Assembly (NCBI GenBank): GCA_013400155.1
Contig: VXBM01000340.1
Location: 1-64,000, forward strand
DNA: 64,000 bases
DNA from: Helopsaltes ochotensis
Taxonomy: Eukaryota > Chordata > Aves > Passeriformes > Locustellidae
Direction of reading: 5' to 3'
Part shown: positions 40,801 through 52,800 of the stretch, in pieces
Layout: the number at the start of each line of letters is the position of its first letter
How positions within the stretch are numbered: the stretch's first letter is position 1
Position numbers and translations under genes: made by a program
The notes under the pieces: generated by a model
The model's database searches: none
What the model was told of the DNA's origin: nothing
The model's input: only the letters and a program-made list of their open reading frames with translations

Positions 40801-43800
40801 AGAAGAGGGGCACCCCATTCTTGGTACTCTCAGGAATGGTAAAGTGTTCTGGGACTGTGTCAAAAGACTGCAGATGTACCAACATCTGGTCTGTTTGGTT
40901 GATGCTGGAAAAGAAGAGGCAGTTAGCCACAAAAGCCCACACTCTCCCCGTTGCTGCCCCAGTCAGCGCAGGGCCTGCACACACAGCACTCCCTATGTCC
41001 CAGGAGCACATCTACACCGACAGATCTTTATGGGGAATGCTGTGATTCCATGTCCTAGTGCAAAGTGTGTGTTAAAGGGGCTCCACTGTAGAAGTCTCAT
41101 ACATACAGAGAATGATCAGAGGTGGAAATGAAGTGCTAGAGGAGGAATTTGCCAAATAGCCAGGAGTAACAGTCACCTTGGCCAGGAAACAGGCGTGACC
41201 TGCAAGCACTTCAGCCCAGAGACACGTGTGATGTGTTTGCTATTCCCAGTGTGACCATGCAGCTCAGCTGCACGGGTGTGCTAGAAGAACACATGACCTC
41301 CATGGGATGGCAGTCAGAGGTAAGGTCTGCATCCCAGGATCCGGATTCAGGAACAGCAATACCATTATCCTGAAGCACTCTTACAAACTAGATCACAGAC
41401 CAATTTGAGTCTTTTCCTTGGCTAGACAACAAGCTTGTTATCAGTCATGCCCCTTCCTCAGAACATTCCTTTTGAACCCTGGGTTGGGACAGCCAGCTGC
41501 AAAACCCTCATCCTGACATGCCAAGGAAGGAATTACTTGGTGACACTGGAAACTGCTGGGCATGGTCCAGCTCACCTCTGCAAGGTGTTCCAGAAGCGCC
41601 GGATGACTGTGGTGCGGTACAGACTGGTGATTGGCTTCCTCATGGTGCAACTGATGTCATGCAAAATGTCATAGCTTCCCTCCATTGTCACTTCCACCCA
41701 AGTGCTGCGTTTTGATGGGTCCAGGGGCCAGGGGGTCACAGCTAAGTACTCAATCCTCATATTATGCTTCCAAAGCAGCACTAGTTTCACCTCCAGCTGA
41801 GACCCACCTGCATGGGAGCAGAAGAGCAAGTTCAGGTGCTTGTTCTGTACACATCTGAGCTTTATCTCTGACCAGGGATTCATGAATACCATGAGATTGT
41901 TTGATTGCTGAGGGGAACAAAGTAATCTAATAACTGTTTGCTTTAGCTAAAGTCACTCTCCTCTCCAGCTGAGGGAGGTTTTGCTTGCACTGTGAAGCGC
42001 TTGGTGAGGAGTTCTCAACTCTGTATGTGTACATGTACTACCCACACTAAAGAAGGCAAGTGAAACTCAGAGGAGGTGCTGACATTTGCAATGGGCTCTC
42101 TTCTTCACAGCCTCATCTTTGTTTCCAAGAAAACCTGTTTTGCACAGATGAGCAGGGCCATTCAACTATAAAGTTTTGTCATCCACACTGCAGTTAATCC
42201 ATCCCATTGCAGAAACACAGGCATCTGATGGACACAGATTGTAAACAACCTGGAAGATGAGGCCTAATTCTTGAATTAATCTCTCTTCATCCTGCACAGA
42301 CTGTATTTCATGCAATCTAGAACTTCAATCTTCAATGCTTCTCACCGTGTTTACCTTCTCTTCCCAAAGTTAAGATGCTAAGAATGAATATTCATCTATT
42401 TTTCAAACTGTACATTTTTACCTTTTCTTTTAAGTGAGCCTGTCTAACAAGATTATCAGAAACACCTGACAGCAGGCCTTGTGAGCCAAAAGAGCAGAGA
42501 ACTGTCCCACTCCTGCTGACTGTGCATGTGTATTTGTACTGAAACATCCCAGGCAAACACATGACCACGCTGCAATTTCAACTGCTCGATCATCTATTCT
42601 ATGTCCAGTCTGCTCTATAGTTTGCCAGACTTGCAGGGCTTGTGTGATAAGTGATTGGAGGTGCTGGAAACCTTCTGAACAGATCATCAGCCTGGATGCT
42701 CTGTTTCCTGCAGAGTTGGATTTGCTGCTGTCATAGGCACATCATGCCATTCCCTTCACAGGCTGATTGAGCTGCACTTTAAAGCTGTCTTTTTGCTGAG
42801 AGGCTCCCTCAAAGTACTCTTCCCTCATCAATGTTTAGAAAAAACCTTCCAGAGTACATGCTAACTTCATGCTTGGTTGTTCCTTTGATTAGATTATTTT
42901 TATTCTGAGAAACTTCATTTCCATAACATTGACAAGGAGTGCACAGTACTAAGAAATCCTTACCCAGTTTCAGCTGTTACTGTGACAGAACATACTGTTA
43001 ACAGACCCAGCCCTTCCTGCACCTTAAGAATTCACCTTTCTTGAACAAAGATGATCAAAAGTGTATACTGTATTTTACCTCTACTTAATCTGGGGGATTA
43101 ATAAGATTTTAATTAAGGTCACTAATATTTTCTACAATGGATGGTTTGTGTTATTAGAAATGCACTTGCCAGGACTGCACTAACTGTTGTTTCCTATGAA
43201 GATTGTCTTGTTTTTCAGAGAGGCTAAACAAGAATTTATAGATTCATCTCTTTTTATTTCATACTGTCACCTCACTCTTACTGCTTTAGGGCTCATCCAT
43301 TGCTTTCTCACAAGATTTCGGTTCTCATAATAAAGCCTTTCCACTTCATCAACAGCAAACGTGATAAATAAATTCCCACATTTTTACTTAGATCATAAAT
43401 GAAAATATTTCCGACTTCCACCTCTGTTTCCATTAGTCATCCTGGCTTCACTCCTGTGATCCCACTCAAGCAAAACTAAAAACACAGGCAAAATATTTAC
43501 TTAGTTTGAAGCTACATCTAGATGAATCTTTAGCTTTTTTTACTGCAAAGCATTCTCTCTCTGGTTCCTGAATTAATAGCTAATAATTTTTTTCAACTTT
43601 GATTTCCTTCACGAAGTCCAGCTCTGTTTTTTTCAGAAAGCTCACTTTGTCTTCCCGATGCCTGTCACTAGACAATAGCCAGTCTCACTGCTCAGCTAGT
43701 GCCCAGCAAGTCTTGGTGCTGGACTCATTTCACAGAGGAAGATTATGTTTTGAAAACCATCCTCCAGGCTGCCCTCAACACAAAATGGTCAGTGAGAATT

Positions 43801-46800
43801 TTTTTGTTGTTACAGAGGGAGATCCCCTGACAATGTCCCAGAAAGTAAAAGAACTGAGCTCCATTATACACCATGACCCCGTGGCTTCTGTCCCTTCCAT
43901 ACCTTCCAATCCTTTCCCCTTCACATGCATTTCTGCATGCTTAACTAACCAAGTTGCCTCCTAAATATCTAAATATTTAAAAATCAAACAGTGAGGGTAA
44001 CCAGAGCACTTATAAATGTCACAAACAACCTCCCCAGGCAACTCTGAGCACAAAACTAGCTGTTTATTCTATTTTGTTTTTGGTAAAGTGAAGGAGGAAA
44101 GTGTCAAAGTCCACAACTGCACTTTTTTCCTCTTGCTTCACAGCCAGCTGGCTCCTTAACAGCCTTTAACTGGCGAGTTTTGGCAATCCAGGTTAATTAA
44201 CTGTTCTTTGTTATACACTTCTCTGTAGAATGGCTCAGAGAACCCTCATTAGCCAAACATGCTTTTCCTAAATGTCTAAATGTCTTGATCATTTCTCAGC
44301 TCTACTTTAACCTATTAGTTCAGCAAATTTTTCAGCAACTCCCCAGGGCATTTAGCCTTTCCCAAGTATTAAATAACATTATCCATTACTAGTGTGAAGG
44401 CTGTATAGAAATACACTCTATGTTTTTGATACCTTTGAAATTTAATTTCTTCTTAAAAAATACACAGAAAGTATTTCTGGCTCAAGGAACCCCTGAGCTG
44501 CTTGAGAGGGCTAGAGAGAGCTCAAAGGAATAAGAAAGAAAAGGAGAATAGAGATTATCATGTGTGTTTATCCTGCTCTTACTCCCTGTGCACCTGCCCA
44601 TAGTTCTTCACCACAGAAGGTCACTCTGATCCAGCAGCTGCTCTTCTGCTCTCTGCTCTTGTAAAAATGGGAGACCAATCCATTTAGCATTCCAAGGAGT
44701 AAAAGCCAGCAGGCAAATACCTGGAGGAAAACGCAGGGAGCATGGTAACATGTGGTGATATTTCTAATACATTCCTCCAGAGTGCAGGAATTCACTGCTT
44801 TACAATATCCTGAGCCAGAGGTTGTAGCTATACCTTTGTACAAAAAGATATAACATGAACTTGAATGACTGCTTTTTGAATGATTCATACCTGGTGAATG
44901 CTCTTCCAGCATTTCTATATAGGACTACACAGTCACCAAAAGCACTTCAGCATTGCTGCTAGATTAAAGAGAGAGGCTTTTTATCCAGCACTGTTCAAGC
45001 TGTAAGTGAACTTGTGCACAGAAGAATAAAAGACACTGAGGGCGGACAGGAACGGACTTGTCACACTGTTTCACAGACCTTTCTAGACAAGGAGAGTACA
45101 ATGGATCTAATCTGCCTGGATTTAAGGGAAGTAATCTCATGCCTCACCTACACTAGTGAAAACAATCTGCAGATATTACTAGAACAGCTGTCTCAGCAGG
45201 AAAACTTAGCAGTTACTCACTTTTAACAGAAAATTCCTGAAACAAGAAATTAGGAAGATTCGTGAAAGATTAACTTTAGGAATTATCCTCCCTAATATGA
45301 TTGCTAGCAATCTTCTCCCCAAAAAAGGTGATTTAGATTGATCCATTCGGTTTGTAAGATGCATTCTGGAAAACAAAATTGCAAGGCACCACAGAGGAAC
45401 AGGGAGCTGAACTGAGCAAGATACACTTAAGAGTACTATCACGTAAAGGACAGCACATTTAGGGACTACTAAACAAACAAAACAATAAAACACTCCCAAG
45501 GACTCATCAGCTGAAAGACAAGGTGCATGAAAGACTCAGGGATTTCTGCAATACAATCATGGAGAAAGTTCATGTGATTCCCAGTCTATCAGATTTGATA
45601 TTTTACTTCAGAATTAGGGAAATATTAACACTGCTGAAGGCAATGATAAAGCCACACTTACAACACTCTTACCAACTGTTTTTTATGAAATGAGAGATCA
45701 AACTGAAAAGAAAACAACTTAAGGGGAAAAACATAAGAGCTATTAACCTGAATAAACAAAACAGAAAGCCTGCCCTTACAAAAGAAAGGTGAAATATTGG
45801 CTTGCTTAATATTAACCTGCCAAAAGGTAGGTTACAAGGAGAAAGATGTTGTTAAATGTTTGTGCAAGTCAGAGAAGGAGGATAAACTTAATTAAAAATA
45901 ACAGTCACACAGGTCTAACTTGGTCTCAGGCAGTTTAGGAAGGAAGCTAGAGACAGAGCAATGAAGCTCTGGGACAGTCTTCCAACCAGGGCAGTGGCAG
46001 AAGGGAACTTACATGTTTTTTAGGCAGACCACAGTAAATTCACAGAAAACATCACATAGCAAATTTGGAGTGGTTCTGGAGTTAGATCACAGACTTTGAT
46101 TGTCTGATATAAAACACATTCTAGTGTACTAATAAACTTGCATTTGGATTTTTTCATCTCCCCTTCAGTTAAAGTACTACCACTAGTCACAGCTGGCGAT
46201 GGAAATTTAGGCAGGATTTACTGTCACTCCTAAGGATAATCAAACTCCTCAAGGTCCCTAGTCAGCAGGTAGTTCTCACACTCCAGGTGCCATGTCTAGG
46301 TTTTATGGTCCTCTAGAACTGATTATGGTCCTGACTGATCTGATATTTTCACCTAACAATATCCTTGTTTCATCCAATTTTTTCCTTTGGAAGACTGTAG
46401 TTTGGAGGCATTAAGTCTGTTGTACCAAAGGGCTCAACTTCATGTTAGTATTTTGGAGTGCATCTAGCAAAGAACTAGAAAGGGACGAATAAAAGGAGAA
46501 ATATAGATGAAATCCCAAAAAACCCCTGCAAACCCCAGTTCTGTCACTAGTTTCTCTAGAACTGTGGGGAATCATTTCCAAGATAGAGAGCATCACTGGC
46601 TGCCCCTCCCCAGGCGCAACGACAGAGGGTTAGCCTGGCAAGTGCATAACTGCACAATACTGGGCAGCCCTACATCAGGCAATTATTCATGAAAACCGTT
46701 TGGGGAAAATGGCTCCTTCCTCCACAATACCTCCACTGCTGAGATGGCAGACCCTGTGCTTTCCTCTAAGCAGCTGAGAACAGAGTCCTAGCTGAGTCTC

Positions 46801-49800
46801 CAGCCCTCAAGGCAGCAGTCACCTTTTGTGATGTTGACCTCACGGATGCTGTAGCCCTCGCGCAGCCGGACCGAGACAATGCTCACGAGGTCGGCGTGCA
46901 CCTCCTTCTCCGTGTGCTTCTTCCTCCGCATCGCCAGCGCAGGGTTGCTGCTTGCAGACACCAGGTGCTCATTGAACAGCCTGTGCTGGGACACTGCAAA
47001 TGGCAGAGATGGGTTTGTGAGGGAGCAGCTCCCCTGAGCCCCATCCTGTAGCAACAGGCCTCCCCGAGAGCTTCATAAAAGCTGCCAGGAACACTTGCCC
47101 GCCTGAGGAACAGTACATCCTTCAGGCACCACTTACACCCACTCCTGATTCTGCAATATAGCAAACAAGTTCATTAGAGTGGCCAAGAGGCCTGGGAAAG
47201 GGACAGGGTGGGATGTCAGGCACTGTTTCCTCTCCGACAGCTTTTGCGACAAGGGACGCATTGGAATTCCACATTCAGCCTAGACAGGCAGAAACTGCAC
47301 AGCTGTTTCAACAGTCACACAGCAAGCTTTGGGCCTTTACCGATTTCCCTGGAAAACTCTGAGTTCCCAGGTGCTTTTCAAGAGGTATCAGGATGTGGAG
47401 CTTAAACCACTAACATCTGATCTTTTTAAGATTCAGCGTTTCCAAGTCCCAAGCCAGCTCTCTTCAAACTTGCCAGTTTATGTGGCTTCTGCTGCCAAGT
47501 TACACAAAGAGCAGATGGCACCAGCGTATCACTGGGACATGAAAGGGTGTTTCCATGTCTTACTGGCAACTAAACTAATCTCTCCTGGCACTCTCTCAGT
47601 CACTAACAGTCACAAAATAAGAACAACCAGGAGAGGCGTTTGGGACAGTTCTCAGGAGTCTAGTTTTTCAATCCAAACTGCCATCTGTGAGCCCTGTTAG
47701 GACAAGCTCTCCAGAATACCCCCATCTGCGAGCTAGTCAGGGTGCACAGAAGGATGGCCAGAGCTTCTGAGCTCCTCCAAGTCCAAACACAGTGGGCCTA
47801 ACTGCAGATTGCTGAGCCAGGGGAATGGTGGAAAATGGGACATTTGTTTTCCCTGGTGCACCCAATTCCTGGGACCAGGACTGGATTCACAAGTGAGGCT
47901 GTGTGACCAATAGTGCCCACAGCCTACAGAAGGCATGACAAGGGAGAGTATCAGCATAACCAAGCCTGGGGAATCACCCCAAAGAGAGGTGCTCTAACAC
48001 ATCTATCTACTGGAACACGAACATGCACATTCCTCACCACAGTAATATTCTGGATTCAGGGACTCCCCAGTACGCAGAAAGGAGTACAGCAGAAATGCCT
48101 TGTGATACACATTCAGATCCAGGCTCAGGGGATCCAGCTCAGGGCACGTGGAGAGGTAAGCACCAAAAGTGGCCATGGCGATGAATTTCATCAGCTCCAC
48201 ATTGGGAACATGGCCAAAGCTGCAATCATACGAGTAGACACCGCCCACCTATGGGATGGATAAAGGGGACACCTGAGAGAGAACAGCAGTGCTGAGAACA
48301 AAGCAGATGGCTGGTCAAGGACTCAAACAGACAGAGAAGGCCCCCACTTCTCCTCTGGAGGTGAATGCCACCAGCATCAATCCACCTGCCTCCCTCTGGT
48401 ACCCACAGTGCCAGGTACCAGCAGACACACCTGCACAAAGGAGCAGGCCACAGTGCCACTGCGCAGCTGGTTGAGCAGAGTCTCGCACACAGCCACGTCG
48501 GGGACGCTGGTCACACCATCCGTAATTATGATAATACCTGTAAACAAGGCAGCATCTTAGTGCATCCTCCATCTCAAACAGCTATCATTCTCCCAGATAA
48601 TCCACCAGACATAAAGTTTAGGCAGGGCAAAAGTAGAAGGAAAATCCTGAGGCTGGTTTAGAGCTAGCAAAGCATTATGGAGCTGGCAAACATCCTGATT
48701 AGGTACAGCACAGCACAAGAAAGGGCACAGCTCTTCACACCCCAGGTTGCCCTGAGCAACCGTCACAGCTGCACTGTCTCACAAACTCCCCAACACTGAC
48801 ACAGGGCACTCGGCACCGTGGTCTCCTCCCCATTCCCACCACCACAATTTGCTCCCAGAATGCAGAGCAAATGTCTCTGATGAAATTTCAGCCCTAACAG
48901 AAAGGTTCATGCACACATCAGCCCTTATAAAATTAACCTCAGCTTATGGCAGGAGGAATACAACCCTTCGCAAACAACCAGGCAAACCTTAACCCCGAGG
49001 ATGCAGCCAACCTGCGCTGGAGTTGGAGGGCAGCAGCTGCAGGGCCAGGATCCCTTGCCGAACCATGCTGACCAGGCCAACATCAGCAGTGACCACAGAC
49101 ACACTGGGCTTCCTTCCAGATGACTCCTGCACGTCACCAGGGCTCTCTTGGCTCAGGGGGGATAAATCCACCTGGAAAAGTTTAAAAAACCCACAAGGCC
49201 CCATGGGGCATTTCAGCTCAGCTCTAGTTCTCGCTCTTCCAAACACCTTCAGTCTGGCAGTCCCACGGTACTCTGGAGCACAGCAGCAGACTCCATTTGT
49301 AGTTTTAACTTCCAGGTGCTCTGAAAATCCTGGTCACTTGGGCCCCTTAGAACAGTTGGGCAAGACTGCTTGAAGATGAAGGGACAGCATGCTCAGAGCT
49401 TTATATTAAGCTGATTTCTCATAGAAGGGGAAATATCAGACACTTTGGGGTCACTAAAAGTCCTCTGTGGAGCAAAGCAGTTCCCAGTTAAAGAGATGGT
49501 CAATACCTCTTTCTTCTCCTGTCATTTAGTAGAAGCTGTAGCTATTCAGCATCTACTCCATCTATTATATTCAGCCCAGAAACACTGGAGAGGCAGAGGC
49601 AGCTATGTCTCACTTGTGAAGCTCTGCAGCAGAGGGAGCAAGGAGCCTCATAAAGACAAAGTCTAGTGCCTATAGATTTAACTCAAATGGCCCTTGTTAT
49701 GCAGTGTTGATATAAACAAATGCAGGTAGGCTTCTGCATCTTCTATGAAAAATATCCCCTAGGCAAAACCTGAAATTTGTATAATTACACCAGTGAGAAA

Positions 49801-52800
49801 CCTACTGTATTCACAGTCCCTTAATCCCCACAAGGCTCTGGCAGTTCAACCCTGTAATAAAATATTGCTTCATTTTTACTGCTAATGCAGAAAATGGCTG
49901 AGACCTCCCCCCCTTACAAAGCTACAGATAATTGGAGCTGGGAAAATAAAACTAGAACTAACTAAACTTTTGCTATGCACAAATGGGAGCAGTCTGTGCC
50001 TGTAAGCAAAACATATTGACTGTCCATCACTTTAATTTGCCAGATGCCTTAAATTCAGGCACTTGTTAACAATGATACAGCTAGTGCAACTTCAAAAGTG
50101 AGAGAAGTTTCAGTCCCTGCCCTTCCCCTGGGGCCTCCCACCTCCACCCCACAGCCTGTGGCAGGACTCACCAGTCCCTCTGGCCTGCAAGAGCGTCCCT
50201 CTCCCCCATTTGCATGGAAGAAGTTACAGGGTAGCTTACCATGAGAGAAATACTGCATCAAGCAGGAATGCATACAAAGCACTGCAAAAACACCATCTGG
50301 ACTCACCAGTTGAGGTATTTACTTCCAGCAATCTACTTTCTGTTTCAGGACTGGCAGTTTTAGCGTTGAAACATAAATTTCAGCTAGAATATGAGACTCC
50401 AAGCACTTCAAATATGCAACTGCAATACATCACCAGTAGCCTCTTGGTCATATGATTTTGGGACTTTTTTTTTCCTTTTTGCCCAAACTCTAATAACTAA
50501 TGCTAACTAAGGACTAAATAACCTCAGCAAGACCAGCAATGACTTTGACAAAAAAGATCAAAAGCAGTATGGCCAGTAGGTCAAGGGAGGTGATCTTTAA
50601 ATGTCCCTTCCAACCCAGACCATACTAGGATTCTATCATTATTTGCTGATACACATATCCATGGTTACTAAGCAGTATCTGTCACAGATTTTAAGGAGTG
50701 CTTGAAAAACACTGGCTGTTTATTCAGCTTCATGGCCAGTTTTCATGGTAACAAGAAAGTATTTTCATTCAAGAAATGTAACAAGGGCTAAAGGCATATT
50801 TACAGCTATTTATAGATTAATTATATGGACATAATCCCCTCTTCCACCATCTTCTTTGGAGAGAAAGCACATCCTACCATTTCTCCCATGGTACACAGTC
50901 AGGTTGTCTTACTGCATTAACTTTGGGGAAGGTACCCATCCTCACCAGTCCTTCTAAACACTTACTGCTTCTGCTTCCTCTGCTCATGGCTCATTACTGG
51001 ATCCCACAACATTATCTCACCAATTCCTCAGCTGTTCCTTCTGCAGACCTATGCTGCTTTTCCTCTTGCTACCCCGCTTCAGAGGGGCCTCAGAGTGCAC
51101 CGCTCCAGGAAGCCAAGAGAGCCCAACTACCTCTGCCCTCCTTACCTGTGGTTTGGGTTCATACTGTTGCTGAAGCATCTCTGCCACTTTGTTTTCAAAG
51201 GCACAGAGCTGTGTGTAAACTTGGTGCAGAAAGGCCTCACGCTTCGTCTCATCCAGCTGACAGCCCTGGAATAGTACCTGGGCCAAGGACACGCATCAGC
51301 ATCAAGTCAGTCATCAAGTTAAGATTTTATAGCACCAGCCCCCAAGATGGTACACAGAAACACAGTTCTGCACAGTGAAGGTAAAACATGTCCCTGACAA
51401 AGCACAGGTACAGCACAGGCCACTTCTCTCTGTTCCTGCTCAAAAGCAACTGCCTGTGAGCAATGGTACTCAGGGCATCTGCTGTGCACACCACAGCAGA
51501 TGCTTACGTGACACTTTGGAAATCTCCCTTTTGGGCAAGAAACTTCTATTCCATTTGACTTTCTCCAGGACAAGCAGTTACTAGGAGAAAGTGTTGTGGG
51601 ATCATTGTTAGAAACTATTAACTGTAGTCTGATGCTTCTAAGGAAGGCCTGTTTGTCCTAATCTACCTTACCTATAGAGTGATCAAATTATCTTCCAAGG
51701 GGAACAGCAAATTGAAATACAGAAAAGAAACAATTAAAGTGGACATCACAAAAGAGGCTGAGCGATGTGACAGAGTGAGCCTGCCACCACAGAAACTCCC
51801 CAGGGTGACAGGCATGACACCTGTGTTTACAGATGTCACCCTGGTACAGGCAATCCCTGTCCACAATCAGATGCAAAGAAGATACAACATGCAGACAAAG
51901 ACCTCAGCAGATTGGTGGGGTGCTGCATGTTTTGTACATTCCCTCGGCCTCATATGGGCAAGACCTTATAGTCACACAGGAGAAATACATGATTACCACA
52001 GACAATCTTTCCTGGATGAGTGATACACACATACACCTTTTCCTCCATAAAAGAAACATAATTATCAGTTGTACCCAGAGATCACAGTTCACGGCCTCAT
52101 ATACAAAGTGGGAATTTAGAGAGGCTCAAAGAAGAAAAAGGTAGCAACTTCAGAGCGCTCAATATAGCGTAAATATATATGGAAATACTGAGGCGCAGCA
52201 GGATAGTCTGCAGAACTGCTGGACAAGATGACACATAAAATGTCAATGGCAAAGGGAGAAATTCCTGCTACACTTATTCCAGTAGCACCTCAGAACAGAC
52301 CAAAGTGATGGCCACACTGCTCAGGTGCAACACAAACCCTGGCAGAAGGCTTAGGCAAGGAAGGGCTGGGGAAGGGGAAGGAGGAAACAAGCATAGACTA
52401 ACAGGCTCCTCCTGCTACCACACACTTCCCCTGCTATTAGCACAGGGATGAAATACACCACCATAAACACATAAGTTGTGTGAAAATACTGTAAGGTGGA
52501 AGAGATCAAGGATGAACTTCAAAAACAACACTGGCCCCGTAAACCAGACTTGAACTTATTAAACAGACCTGCCCTGACACAAGTAAAATCTCACTGATAA
52601 ATCTCAATACTGGGGCTCGCTGCTCCCTCCAGCAAGAAGTATACTCAGACTAGCGCAAAAAGAACAAGGTTTGTAGGAAGAGGCAATTATCTTTGAATTA
52701 ACCACTGCTACAGAGCTGGAACAGGCAGACAAGCTTTTGGTCATACAAGCTCTTCTTGAATGCTTCAAGCTAATTAAAACAGGCAAGAAGAATTAATCAA

